This document shows, piece by piece, positions 52,839-62,695 of a DNA stretch of 64,000 nucleotides. Source of the DNA: Bartonella sp. HY328. Its GTDB lineage: Bacteria; Pseudomonadota; Alphaproteobacteria; Rhizobiales; Rhizobiaceae. A program made the position numbers and the translations under genes. The first letter of the stretch is position 1. Each line of letters opens with the position of its first letter. The notes under the pieces were generated by a model. The model saw nothing but the letters and a program-made list of their open reading frames with translations, had not been told where the DNA came from and did not search any database. The DNA lies in the NCBI RefSeq assembly GCF_025449335.1, contig NZ_CP104883.1:1542501-1606500 (forward strand), given 5' to 3'.

Positions 52839-55800
52839 CTATTCAAAAGTAATTAATAGGTCTTTGGCATCTATTTGGTCGCCTGGCTTTACAAAGACTT
52901 CAGCAATTATGCCATCTTTTTCTGCATGAAGTGCTGTTTCCATCTTCATAGCTTCAATAGATAGCAATACATCACCGGCTTGAACCTTGTCGCCAGTTTT
53001 TACTGCAACTTCTGAAACAACACCGGGCATTGGCGCACCAATCTGATTTATATTGCCAAGCTCAACCTTCGTTCTGGTTTTAACTGCGCCTGCATGTAGA
53101 CGATCGGGTACTTTAACGCGCCGTGGTTGGCCGTTAAGCTCAAAAAATACCGTGATCATGCCATTTTCATCGCTTTCGCCAATTGCAAGATTGCGGACGA
53201 CCAATGATTTGCCCTGTTCAATTTCAACCAATATTTCATCGCCATGGTTGAGGCCATAGAAATAAATTGGTGTTGGCAGCGTGGCAACTGGGCCATAAAG
53301 ATTGGCAGCTGCGATAAAATCAGAAAAAACTTTTGGATACATCAAATAAGAAGCAAATTCACGGTCGCTAATTTTACGATTAGCTTTTTCTTCTATTTGC
53401 CGGCGCTCATTATTAAGATCAGCGTCTTCCAATAATGCGCCGGGGCGTACTGTAAAAGCTTGTTCGCCTTTTAATATTTTTTTCTGGAGTTGTTTTGGCC
53501 AACCACTTTCCGGCTGTCCCAAATCACCGCGCATCATTGATACGACCGACTCTGGAAAAGCGATGTCCTTGTTGGGATTTTCAACATCTTCAACACTTAG
53601 ATCTTGCGATACCATCATCAAAGCCATATCGCCGACAACTTTTGATGAGGGAGTAACCTTAACAATATCGCCGAACATTTGATTTACATCAGCATAGGCT
53701 TGGGCAACCTCGTGCCAGCGCGTTTCAAGCCCTAAGGATCTTGCTTGTTCTTTTAAATTGGTGAACTGGCCGCCGGGCATTTCATGAAGATAAACTTCTG
53801 ATGCTGGGCCTTTTAAGTCGCTTTCAAAAGCCGCATATTGTTGGCGCACCGCTTCCCAATAAAATGATACTCGCCGAATAAGATTAGTATCTAAACCGGT
53901 ATCATGATCACTTCCCTTCAATGCTTCTACAATAGAGCCAAGGCAGGGTTGCGATGTATTGCCTGACAAAGCATCCATTGCGCCATCAACAATATCCGCA
54001 CCACTTTCAATCGCTGCCAAAACAGTCGCGGCAGCAATGCCTGATGTGTCGTGGGTATGGAAATGAAGTGGCAACGCAGTTGTCTCACGCAGTGCTTTAA
54101 ATAATATGCGTGCTGCGTTTGGCTTCATTAGTCCAGCCATATCTTTGATTGCAATAATATGGGCGCCAGCTGCTTCCACTTCACGGGCAAGTTTTAAATA
54201 ATAGTTAAGATCATATTTAGGTCGAGCAGAGTTTAAAATATCGCCTGTGTAGCAAATAGCTGCTTCACATATTTTATTTTCTTCTAAAACGGCATCCATC
54301 GAAAGACGCATATTTTCAACCCAGTTAAGGCTATCAAAAACACGGAAAACATCAATGCCATTTTGTGCAGCTTGGCGAACAAAATATTTTACCACATTGT
54401 CGGGATAGCTTTTATAACCAACGCCATTGGCGCCGCGTAAAAGCATTTGCAATAAAAGATTGGGTGCAGCTTCTCGTATTTTATTCAAACGCTCCCACGG
54501 ATCTTCAGTTAAAAAACGCATGGCAACATCAAAAGTTGCCCCCCCCCAACACTCGAGCGAAAACAACTCTGATAGGCCTTTTGCGTAGGTTGGAGCGATA
54601 TTAATAATATCATGGCTGCGCATGCGGGTTGCTAATAAGGATTGATGACCATCACGCATGGTCGTATCTGTAATAAGGGCGCGTTTTTGCTCCCGTACCC
54701 ATGCTGCAAATTGTTTTGGCCCCAATTCATCAAGTCTTTGCTTGGTGCCAGCTTTAATTTCTTGGCTTTTGGTTTGCGGAATAACTGGGGCAGCGGCATT
54801 GGCTGCAGGTGTTGCACGCCCTTTTGTTTCAGGATGGCCATTTACGGTTACATCAGCAATATAGGTTAATAATTTGCTGGCGCGATCTTGCCTTTTTACC
54901 GATTGGAAAAGCTCTGGTGTGGTGTCGATAAAGCGCGTTGTATATTTATTGGCAGCAAAATTAGGGTGGGAAATAATTGCCTCTAAAAAGGTAAGATTGG
55001 TGGCAACCCCACGAATACGAAACTCGCGTAAGGCTCGGTCCATTCGGGCAATAACTTCATCAGATGTTGGTGCCCAAGCCGTTACCTTTTCGAGCAATGG
55101 ATCATAAAAACGCGTGATGACAGCGCCACTATAGGCGGTGCCACCATCCAAGCGAATGCCAAAGCCAGTTGCACCGCGATAAGCGATAATACGGCCGTAA
55201 TCCGGGATGAAATTTTGCTCAGGATCCTCGGTAGTAATACGGCATTGCAAGGCATGACCATTTAGCCGAATTTGTGCCTGCGGCGGTACACCAGATTCTG
55301 CTGTACCAATCGTTTCGCCTTCAAGTAGCTTGATTTGTGCCTTAACAATATCAATACCAGTAACTTCTTCGGTCACCGTATGTTCAACTTGGATGCGCGG
55401 GTTAACCTCAATGAAATAGAATTTTTCTTCATCGGCATCCATTAAAAATTCAACTGTGCCAGCGCCAATATAATTGGTAGCATGGGCAATTTTTAATGCA
55501 TAAGCAGCAATTTCTTTACGCTGTGTATCATTTAGATAAGGGGCTGGTGCGCGTTCAACCACCTTTTGATTACGCCGCTGGATAGAGCAGTCACGCTCAT
55601 ATAAATGTACAGCATTGCCATGGGTATCGCCTAAAACTTGCACTTCAACATGGCGCGCGCGCTCAACTAGCTTTTCAAGGTAGACTTCATCCTTGCCAAA
55701 AGCAGCTTTTGCTTCGCGTTTTGCTTCTAATACTTCGCGGGCTAAATCTTCTTCCTTGCGGATAACGCGCATGCCACGGCCACCGCCACCCCATGATGCT

Positions 55801-56297
55801 TTTAGCATGAGTGGAAAGCCAACGCTTTTTGCAAGTTTGGTTATTTCATCAATATTGTCGGGCAGGGGCTCTGTTGCTGGTACAACAGGAACGCCAATAT
55901 CAATAGCAAGGTTTCTTGCTGCAACCTTATTGCCTAATTGGCGCATGGTTTCTGGTTTGGGGCCAATAAACAATATATTATTTTGCGCACAAGCCTCTGC
56001 AAATTCGGGACTTTCTGACAATAGACCATAGCCCGGGTGAATAGCATCAGCGCCAGAAAGCCTAGCAACACGGATGATTTCCTCAATCGATAAGTAGCTT
56101 TCAATCGGCCCCAACTCGCGTCCTAATTGTGGGTCACGGCCAATTTGATAGCTCTCATCGGCCTTGAAACGATGAAGGGCTAATTTGTCTTCCTCCGCCC
56201 AAATGGCAACGGTTTTAATGCCCAATTCATTGGCGGCACGAAATACGCGGATCGCAATTTCTGACCGGTTCGCCACAAGTAGCTTTTTAATGTGCAT
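52839..56297 (-). CDS. pyc: Pyruvate carboxylase
   Basis: Biotin enzyme making oxaloacetate from pyruvate and bicarbonate, the main route to refill the TCA cycle. 1152 residues, full length. The N-terminal biotin carboxylase part has KASWGGGGRGMR (ATP-grasp loop) and EVNPRIQVEHTVTEEVTGID. The central carboxyltransferase has ITDTTMRDGHQSLLATRMR and HFHTHDTSGI. The C-terminal biotinyl domain has EAMKMETAL, whose second Lys-type residue carries biotin. GGAGG lies upstream of the ATG. A single-chain pyc rather than PEP carboxylase is typical of Brucella-Bartonella relatives. Confidence 0.98.
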   Translation of the reverse strand: MHIKKLLVANRSEIAIRVFRAANELGIKTVAIWAEEDKLALHRFKADESYQIGRDPQLGRELGPIESYLSIEEIIRVARLSGADAIHPGYGLLSESPEFAEACAQNNILFIGPKPETMRQLGNKVAARNLAIDIGVPVVPATEPLPDNIDEITKLAKSVGFPLMLKASWGGGGRGMRVIRKEEDLAREVLEAKREAKAAFGKDEVYLEKLVERARHVEVQVLGDTHGNAVHLYERDCSIQRRNQKVVERAPAPYLNDTQRKEIAAYALKIAHATNYIGAGTVEFLMDADEEKFYFIEVNPRIQVEHTVTEEVTGIDIVKAQIKLLEGETIGTAESGVPPQAQIRLNGHALQCRITTEDPEQNFIPDYGRIIAYRGATGFGIRLDGGTAYSGAVITRFYDPLLEKVTAWAPTSDEVIARMDRALREFRIRGVATNLTFLEAIISHPNFAANKYTTRFIDTTPELFQSVKRQDRASKLLTYIADVTVNGHPETKGRATPAANAAAPVIPQTKSQEIKAGTKQRLDELGPKQFAAWVREQKRALITDTTMRDGHQSLLATRMRSHDIINIAPTYAKGLSELFSLECWGGATFDVAMRFLTEDPWERLNKIREAAPNLLLQMLLRGANGVGYKSYPDNVVKYFVRQAAQNGIDVFRVFDSLNWVENMRLSMDAVLEENKICEAAICYTGDILNSARPKYDLNYYLKLAREVEAAGAHIIAIKDMAGLMKPNAARILFKALRETTALPLHFHTHDTSGIAAATVLAAIESGADIVDGAMDALSGNTSQPCLGSIVEALKGSDHDTGLDTNLIRRVSFYWEAVRQQYAAFESDLKGPASEVYLHEMPGGQFTNLKEQARSLGLETRWHEVAQAYADVNQMFGDIVKVTPSSKVVGDMALMMVSQDLSVEDVENPNKDIAFPESVVSMMRGDLGQPESGWPKQLQKKILKGEQAFTVRPGALLEDADLNNERRQIEEKANRKISDREFASYLMYPKVFSDFIAAANLYGPVATLPTPIYFYGLNHGDEILVEIEQGKSLVVRNLAIGESDENGMITVFFELNGQPRRVKVPDRLHAGAVKTRTKVELGNINQIGAPMPGVVSEVAVKTGDKVQAGDVLLSIEAMKMETALHAEKDGIIAEVFVKPGDQIDAKDLLITFE

Positions 56298-56610
56298 TAT
56301 TAAGTTCCTCCAAACCTTATATGCCGATATTTAAATAATATAGTTGCTGACAATGCAAGCGAAACAAAATAGATTTTATAACAATTATTTGTAGTAATTT
56401 ATTTTATATGTATATATTTAATATTGTTTTGCGTTTCTTTAGGATGATTAGGGTGCAATTAAGCATATATTGTCGACTGCTTTAGCTTTATTGCATGTTC
56501 TTAAATTTGGTTTTTTTGCAAATGCACTTTGAGAAAAAACTAGAATATGCAGATAAAAAGCTCTAAGTGGCATATCTTAAGAAATAGACCTATAGGGTGT
56601 TGGAGTTGTT
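56298..56610. other. Divergent intergenic region between pyc and purU
   Basis: About 310 AT-rich bases. It should hold both promoters; no gene or clear operator is seen. Confidence 0.5.
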
Positions 56611-57495
56611 ATGAGTCGTTTTATTTTAACTGTTTCGTGCCAATCTATGCGTGGTGTGGTTGCAGCCATTTCAGGATATCTTGCCGATAAGGGTTGTAAT
56701 ATTATTGACTCTTCGCAGTTTGATGATCTTGAAACAGGTAAGTTTTTTATGCGGGTAAGCTTTGTGTCAGAACTTGGCGCAAGCTTGAGCGAACTTGAGG
56801 ATGGTTTTGCAGATATTGCGCAAAAATTTACCATGGATACGCATTTTTACGACTCAAAAGAACGTATGAAAGTTGTCATCATGGTTTCCAGTTTTGGCCA
56901 CTGCCTAAATGACCTTTTATATCGTTGGCGCATAGGCGCTTTACCAATAGATATTGTTGCAGTGGTATCCAACCATTTTGATTATCAAAAGATTGTTGCT
57001 AACCATGATATTCCATTTTATCGCATTAAAGTAACTAAGGAAAATAAGAAGCAGGCCGAACAAGAGCTGATGGATGTTGTTCGCCAAAGCGGTGCGGAAT
57101 TGATTGTTCTTGCCCGTTATATGCAAATTTTGTCTGACCAGCTATGCAAGGAAATGTCGGGGCGCATTATCAATATCCACCATTCCTTCTTGCCATCTTT
57201 CAAAGGTGCAAATCCTTATAAGCAAGCTTATCAACGCGGTGTTAAGCTTATTGGTGCAACTGCTCATTATGTAACCGCAGATTTAGACGAGGGGCCAATT
57301 ATCGAACAAGCGGTAGAGCGTATTACCCACGCACAAAATGCCGAGGATTTTGTCACCATTGGCCGTGATGTTGAAGCACAAGTTTTGGCGCGTGCGGTTC
57401 ATGCGCATATCCAACATCGTAATTTTATTAATGGTGGCCGCGTTGTTGTTTTTCCGGCAAGTCCTGGAAGTTACGCGTCTGAACGTATGGGGTAG
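56611..57495 (+). CDS. purU: Formyltetrahydrofolate deformylase
   Basis: Hydrolyses 10-formyl-tetrahydrofolate to formate and tetrahydrofolate, balancing one-carbon pools. 294 residues: an N-terminal ACT-type regulatory domain (FILTVSCQSMRGVVAAISGYL) and a formyltransferase fold with VLARYMQILSDQL, the catalytic NIHHSFLPSFKGANPY and GATAHYVTADLDEGPII. Length and domain order separate it from purN. GGAG lies five bases before the ATG. Confidence 0.96.
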   Translation: MSRFILTVSCQSMRGVVAAISGYLADKGCNIIDSSQFDDLETGKFFMRVSFVSELGASLSELEDGFADIAQKFTMDTHFYDSKERMKVVIMVSSFGHCLNDLLYRWRIGALPIDIVAVVSNHFDYQKIVANHDIPFYRIKVTKENKKQAEQELMDVVRQSGAELIVLARYMQILSDQLCKEMSGRIINIHHSFLPSFKGANPYKQAYQRGVKLIGATAHYVTADLDEGPIIEQAVERITHAQNAEDFVTIGRDVEAQVLARAVHAHIQHRNFINGGRVVVFPASPGSYASERMG

Positions 57496-57510
57496 TTAAA
57501 TTAATTTTTT

Positions 57511-57551
57511 AAAAAAGCCTGCTATCATTATTTGATAGCAGGCTTTTTTGG
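57511..57551. terminator. Bidirectional terminator between purU and cimA
   Basis: A near-perfect 17-bp stem (AAAAAAGCCTGCTATCA with its complement) and a short loop, flanked by A and T runs, lies between the two convergent genes. Confidence 0.92.
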
Positions 57552-57554
57552 GTT

Positions 57555-59177
57555 TTAAGCACTTTGTTGGTTTAATAAATTCTCGTCTTGTATAGTGCGG
57601 TTTTTTACCAGCTTATACACAACAGAATCAAGTAATGCTTGGAATGAAGCATCAATAATATTATCGGATACGCCAACGGTGCGCCAACGCATGCCAGATT
57701 TATCTTGGCTTTCAATCAATACGCGGGTGATCGCTTCTGTGCCGCCATTTAAAATTCGCACTTTAAAGTCAATCAGTGACATATCGGCGATTTCACTTTG
57801 ATACTTACCAAGGTCTTTACGCAGCGCAATATCAAGAGCATTGACAGGGCCATGCCCTTCGGCAACGGACATATGGATTTCATCATCAATACGTAGTTTG
57901 ACAACCGCTTCTGACATTAAAGCAATGCTGCCATTGCCTTGGTGTCTTCTTTCAACACTACAGCGAAAAGATTGGATATGGAAAAAATCTGGTACAGTGC
58001 CAAGATGCTTGCGTGCTAAAAGCTCAAAACTTGCATCTGCTCCTTCATAGGCATAACCAGATGCCTCACGCTCCTTAACAATATTAATAAGGCTATCAAG
58101 CCGTGGATCACTTTTTTCAACCATAATATTGCGCTGATGGAGCTCGGCAATAAAATTGGCTTTGCCACCTTGGTCTGAAACCATGACGCGGCGGCTATTG
58201 CCGACTAATTGCGGTGGGATATGCTCATAGGTTTCAGGTTCCTTCAAAAGAGCTGACGCATGAATTCCAGCCTTGGTTGTAAAGGCTGATGAGCCAACAA
58301 AAGCTGCTTGCTCATTGCTGTTGCGGTTTAATATATCGTCAAAGCTGCGAGAGATTTGCGTTAATTTTCTTAATTTTTCAGGTGTAATTCCTGTTTTAAA
58401 CCGTTCTGACCAAAAGGGTTTTAAGCCAAGCGTTGCCATTAATGTAATAAGATTAGCATTACCGCAACGCTCACCAATACCATTTAAAGTACCCTGCACT
58501 TGCCTCACACCTGCTTCAATTGCTGCTAATGAATTAGCAACGGCTTGGCCTGTATCATCATGGGTGTGGATGCCAAGATGATCGCCTGGTACCACTTTGG
58601 TTACTGCTTTAATAATATTGGTAATTTCACTTGGCTGAGTGCCGCCATTGGTGTCGCATAAAACCACCCAACGTGCGCCATTATCATAGGCTGCTTTGGC
58701 GCAGGCAAGGGCATATTGCGGATTTGCTTTATAGCCATCAAAGAAATGCTCGCAATCGACCATTGCTTCTTTGCCGGTATTGTGCACAAATTGCACAGAT
58801 TCAGCAATTGATTGCAGGTTTTCATCGTTGCTGCAATTGAGTGCAACGCGCACATGGTAATCCCATGTTTTAGCAACTAAGCAAATGGCATCCGATTTTG
58901 CTTGCGCTAACATACTAAGACCTGGATCATTAGAAGCTGAAATGCCAGCCCGCTTGGTCATGCCAAAAGCGACAAATTTAGCTTTATGAGTTGGTTTTTG
59001 CGTGAAAAAAGCCGTATCGGTTGGATTTGCACCAGGATAGCCGCCTTCAATGTAATCAAGGCCAAAATCATCAAGCATTTTGGCGATTGTCTGCTTATCT
59101 GCAAGCGAAAAATCAACACCTGGTGTTTGCTGTCCATCACGTAGGGTTGTGTCATAAAGGGTTATATAATCACGCAT
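57555..59177 (-). CDS. cimA: Citramalate synthase
   Basis: Condenses pyruvate and acetyl-CoA to (R)-citramalate, giving 2-oxobutyrate for isoleucine without threonine deaminase. 540 residues of the LeuA-like family: ITLYDTTLRDGQQTPGVDFS (metal and catalytic Asp/Arg), YIEGGYPGANPTD, GIHTHDDTGQAVANS (metal His pair) and NGIGERCGNANL. A C-terminal LeuA-type dimerisation/feedback domain follows. The EGGYPGANP block separates CimA of the TIGR00977 type from 2-isopropylmalate synthase. Its ATG shares one base with the cysS stop (TAATG). Confidence 0.92.
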   Translation of the reverse strand: MRDYITLYDTTLRDGQQTPGVDFSLADKQTIAKMLDDFGLDYIEGGYPGANPTDTAFFTQKPTHKAKFVAFGMTKRAGISASNDPGLSMLAQAKSDAICLVAKTWDYHVRVALNCSNDENLQSIAESVQFVHNTGKEAMVDCEHFFDGYKANPQYALACAKAAYDNGARWVVLCDTNGGTQPSEITNIIKAVTKVVPGDHLGIHTHDDTGQAVANSLAAIEAGVRQVQGTLNGIGERCGNANLITLMATLGLKPFWSERFKTGITPEKLRKLTQISRSFDDILNRNSNEQAAFVGSSAFTTKAGIHASALLKEPETYEHIPPQLVGNSRRVMVSDQGGKANFIAELHQRNIMVEKSDPRLDSLINIVKEREASGYAYEGADASFELLARKHLGTVPDFFHIQSFRCSVERRHQGNGSIALMSEAVVKLRIDDEIHMSVAEGHGPVNALDIALRKDLGKYQSEIADMSLIDFKVRILNGGTEAITRVLIESQDKSGMRWRTVGVSDNIIDASFQALLDSVVYKLVKNRTIQDENLLNQQSA

Positions 59178-60682
59178 TATTTTTTCACTTCCCAGCTGGT
59201 TACACGTTCTCCGGTTTCAGGATTTTTTCCGTCCTTTAATAAGATATTATGCTTGGCAAGGTTATCTCTAATTGCATCACCTTTTGCCCAGTCCTTAGCG
59301 GCTATGGCTTCAAGTCTTAAAGCAATTTGTTGATGAATTTCATCGTCTGATAGTTCCGCTTTGCGGTAAAATAGCGGGTTTTGTTGATTGTCAATCAAAT
59401 CTTGGTGGAGAAGACCAAGCAAAGCCATACCTTCGCCCAATGCTCGTGCATCGCGTTCTTTGTAAAAGCGCCTTAAGGTGGTGATTGCATTCCATGTATT
59501 AAGATCGTCGGATAACGCCTCTATCACCTCATTATCCGCACTTGTATCGATGCTGCCATCAAACTTAATGTCTCGTAATAGCTCATACCAGCGGTAAAGT
59601 TCTTCTGCACCTTCGGTTAAACGTTGTTTCGTCCAATTTATTGGTTCGCGGTAATGGGTTTGCAACATAGAAAAACGTGCCGAGAGCCCCGCCCAAATGT
59701 TGCGCAATTCTTCGCTCACTTCACCAGTAAATTGCGGTAAATCTTCATTTAAAACTTCGCGAATGGTGATGAAATTGCCAAGGCTTTTTGACATTTTTTG
59801 ACCTTCAACTTGTAAAAAGCCATTATGCAACCAATAATTTGCCATACGCTCATTGCCAAAAGCCGAGCAGCTTTGGGCTATTTCATTTTCATGATGAGGG
59901 AATATAAGATCAATTCCGCCAGCATGAATATCAAAAACATTGGCCATAGGGTCATCGCATTGTAGGCCACCACCAAAAGGCTGCAATAATTTTGCCATCG
60001 ACATTGCCGAGCATTCAATATGCCAGCCAGGGCGCCCATTAACGGTTATTCCAGCTGGTGAGGGCCAGCCAGGTTCGCCATTAAGCGATGGTTTCCATAA
60101 AACAAAATCCATTTCGTCACGTTTATAGGCCGCAACATCAACGCGCGCGCCAGCAATCATATCATCAAGAGAGCGGCGCGATAAAGCGCCATAGCGTGGG
60201 TGAGCACCCATGCTGGCAACGGAAAATAATACATGGTCTTCAGCTACATAGGCGTGACCTGTTTCAACAAGGCGTTCAATCATGGCGCGCATTTCGCCAA
60301 GGTGGTCGGTAGCTCGTGGCTGTTCATCAGGTGGTAAGCAGCCTAATGCTGTAACATCGGCTTGAAATTGATTGTTGGTTTCTTCTGTGAGTTTTCTAAT
60401 TGCATCATTCAGTGGCAAATCTGGATAATCACGTACGGCTCGCGCATTAATCTTATCGTCCACATCCGTAATGTTGCGGGCAAAAAGCACATGATCTTGG
60501 CCATAAATATGGCGCAATAAACGATATAGAACATCAAAAACAATGACGGGGCGCGCATTGCCTATATGGGCATAATCATAAACAGTTGGACCACAAACAT
60601 AAAGGCGTACATTGTTTTGATCAATCGGATGAAAATCATCTTTTTGTCGTGTGAGGGAATTATAAAATTTCAACACTGCCAT
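59177..60682 (-). CDS. cysS: Cysteine-tRNA ligase
   Basis: Charges tRNA-Cys. 501 residues: class I catalytic domain with YVCGPTVYDYAHIGNARP (first zinc Cys and the HIGH motif), GWHIECSAM and HHENEIAQS (remaining zinc ligands), and QKMSKSLGNF. The C-terminal tRNA-binding part ends with the WEVKK tail. AAAGG lies eight bases before the ATG. It is translationally coupled to cimA, which follows with a one-base overlap. Confidence 0.97.
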   Translation of the reverse strand: MAVLKFYNSLTRQKDDFHPIDQNNVRLYVCGPTVYDYAHIGNARPVIVFDVLYRLLRHIYGQDHVLFARNITDVDDKINARAVRDYPDLPLNDAIRKLTEETNNQFQADVTALGCLPPDEQPRATDHLGEMRAMIERLVETGHAYVAEDHVLFSVASMGAHPRYGALSRRSLDDMIAGARVDVAAYKRDEMDFVLWKPSLNGEPGWPSPAGITVNGRPGWHIECSAMSMAKLLQPFGGGLQCDDPMANVFDIHAGGIDLIFPHHENEIAQSCSAFGNERMANYWLHNGFLQVEGQKMSKSLGNFITIREVLNEDLPQFTGEVSEELRNIWAGLSARFSMLQTHYREPINWTKQRLTEGAEELYRWYELLRDIKFDGSIDTSADNEVIEALSDDLNTWNAITTLRRFYKERDARALGEGMALLGLLHQDLIDNQQNPLFYRKAELSDDEIHQQIALRLEAIAAKDWAKGDAIRDNLAKHNILLKDGKNPETGERVTSWEVKK

Positions 60683-61383
60683 GGCACCAACCTTTATGTG
60701 CGTGAATTCTTGCCGCTGATCTGGGCGCTAATCTCTGCTTAAAGGGATAACAGTGATGAAAACAACCAGACCAGCAATGAGCTAGTCAATAATAATTGTA
60801 ATAATACAAATTGTGGTTTCAAATGTTTTCATAAAACATATTTAGCGCGCTTTACTAATCTGCGTCAAGGGATGTTAGAAAAATTCAAACAAAGAAATTT
60901 TATAACATCATCTCAATTCAAATTTCAGTGAACACTTTATCTTGACTGGTGGATAGTTGTTTGCAGCAAAAATCTAAAAAACTTGATGTGGCCAAAGTTT
61001 AAGCAGCGTTTAATTAGGTTATTTGTTAATAATTATCATTAATTGTTTAAGTTAACTGGTTGAATGTTTATGATTTTAAATATTCTGTATAGTTAGATTT
61101 ATGGTGGCTAAAAAATGTTGATTTATTTTTGCACAATGCATGCTTTACAGCGCTATACGTATAAATTCTGGTTAATGATGCTGTGGGCTGAAAATAAAAT
61201 ATTGTAACTTGATTTTTAAAAGCGTATGAGAGTAAATGTTATATTATAACATTGCATATGGTGATGGTTAAGTTGTGCGGGGCTTTAATGCCAGTCTGTT
61301 AGTGTTTCAGCTTTCACCTTATATGTGGGTTAGATTTGGTATTTAAAATTTTATCCGTCAATAACGCTCTTAAAGGATGCAAA
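60683..61383. other. Long divergent intergenic region between cysS and znuA
   Basis: About 700 AT-rich bases, the longest gap in the window. Besides the Zur-type palindrome (listed separately), a small stem ATGTTTT/AAAACAT occurs near 60822-60838. No protein gene with a credible ribosome-binding site is seen. Confidence 0.5.
61235..61253. promoter_or_regulatory. Zur-type zinc-responsive operator upstream of znuA
   Basis: AATGTTATATTATAACATT is a perfect 19-bp palindrome around a central T. It closely resembles the GTTATA-based Zur boxes of alphaproteobacteria. It lies about 130 bases upstream of the znuA start, where the zinc-bound repressor would block transcription. The regulator gene is not in this window. 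Confidence 0.75.
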
Positions 61384-62436
61384 ATGACAAATTTGGTTAA
61401 AAGCTTTCGCAAGTTGCTTGCCGCTTCTGTTTTTGTTTCAGTTTCTGTTTTTTCAGCAAGTGCTTTTGCTGAAGTTCCTAAAGTTACCGCTTCTATTAAG
61501 CCAATCCATTCTTGGGTTGCAACGGTTATGGAAGGTGTTGGCACGCCTGAATTGATTGTGAAAGGCGCAGGATCAGAACATGGTTATTCCTTGCGCCCAA
61601 GTGACGCTGATAATTTGGCCAAAGCTGATATTGTCTTTTGGGCCGGGCCAAGCATGGAAACATTTTTGATTAAGCCTCTTGATAACCTTGCTGAAAAAGC
61701 AGACAAAGTTGCTCTTTCTGAAATTCCGGGCATTGAGCTTATTGATATGCGCGAAGGTGGTATGTTTGAAGCCCACAGCCATGATCATGACCATGAGCAC
61801 GAACATGCAGAGGCTGACCACGATAAGGCAGAAATGGCCGATGCACATGACCATGCTCATGAGCATGCCCACGATCATGAGCATGAAAGTGCAGAAGCTG
61901 ATCACGACCATGAGCATGAACATAAGGATCTACATTTCTGGTTGGATCCTGAAAATGCGAAAGTAGCAGTGAAAGATATTGCTGAAGTTTTAGCAAAAAA
62001 AGATCCAGAACATGCCGATCGTTATCGCGCAAATGCAACGGCTTACATAGCAAAACTTGATACCCTAATTAAGCAAGTTAATAGCGAGCTTGCACCGGTG
62101 CGCGGTAAGCCATTTATTGTTTTCCATGATGGTTATCATTATTTTGAAAAACGCTTTGATATTCCAGCTGCAGGTTCCATAACTGTAAATCCTGAGCAAG
62201 CACCAGGTGCAAAACGTATTTCAGAAATTAAAGAAAAAGTAAAAGATTTAAAGTCCGCTTGTGTCTTTTCAGAGCCTCAATTTGAACCCCGCGTTGTAAA
62301 GACTATTCAAGAAGGGGCAACGGTTAAAACTGGTGAACTGGATCCACTTGGTTACGATATTCCAGAAGGACCAATGCAATATGAGCTTATGATTGAGAAA
62401 ATTGCCCATTCATTGAAACATTGTCTTTCTGAATAA
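61384..62436 (+). CDS. znuA: Zinc ABC transporter periplasmic binding protein ZnuA
   Basis: Captures zinc in the periplasm for the ZnuBC importer. 350 residues: signal peptide (RKLLAASVFVSVSVFSASAFA), zinc ligands within KPIHSWVATVM, SEHGYSLRPSDA, KDLHFWLDPE and FHDGYHYFEKRF, and a histidine/acid-rich loop at about residues 131-180 with 18 histidines. Two C-terminal cysteines (SACVFSE and LKHCLSE) may pair as in other ZnuA. AAAGGA precedes the ATG; 16 codons further left are not family-like. znuB and znuC, which usually lie nearby, are absent on both sides. Confidence 0.96.
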   Translation: MTNLVKSFRKLLAASVFVSVSVFSASAFAEVPKVTASIKPIHSWVATVMEGVGTPELIVKGAGSEHGYSLRPSDADNLAKADIVFWAGPSMETFLIKPLDNLAEKADKVALSEIPGIELIDMREGGMFEAHSHDHDHEHEHAEADHDKAEMADAHDHAHEHAHDHEHESAEADHDHEHEHKDLHFWLDPENAKVAVKDIAEVLAKKDPEHADRYRANATAYIAKLDTLIKQVNSELAPVRGKPFIVFHDGYHYFEKRFDIPAAGSITVNPEQAPGAKRISEIKEKVKDLKSACVFSEPQFEPRVVKTIQEGATVKTGELDPLGYDIPEGPMQYELMIEKIAHSLKHCLSE

Positions 62437-62448
62437 TTAAAACTTTTT

Positions 62449-62479
62449 GGCCCGCTTGGTTTATAAGCGGGCCATTTTA
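62449..62479 (+). terminator. Terminator of znuA
   Basis: GGCCCGCTT and AAGCGGGCC form a perfect 9-bp stem with a 7-base loop, followed by ATTTTAT. Confidence 0.8.
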
Positions 62480-62695
62480 TCTGCGACTTTAATTAAATTT
62501 GTGATTGGTAAATTATATTTTACTAAAATATTATGTATCAAAAATTGGCTTTTTAAATTTTATCTAATTGATATTTAACGCAATTTTTTTCTTTTTTTGG
62601 AAATACGGTTTAGCGTGCAAATTTAGCTATATTTTTAATGCAACCATTAATGCTTGCCTCCGTTTAGCTTTAATAACCCAAACGGAGTACGTATT

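Noticed and set aside
61774..61923. Repetitive CAT-rich DNA as a possible CRISPR or satellite array
   Set aside because: The repetition is explained by the histidine-rich loop of ZnuA; there are no regular spacers.
61573..62053. His/Met-rich frames antisense and out of frame to znuA
   Set aside because: They mirror the repetitive histidine codons of ZnuA; the ZnuA frame has the signal peptide and zinc ligands.
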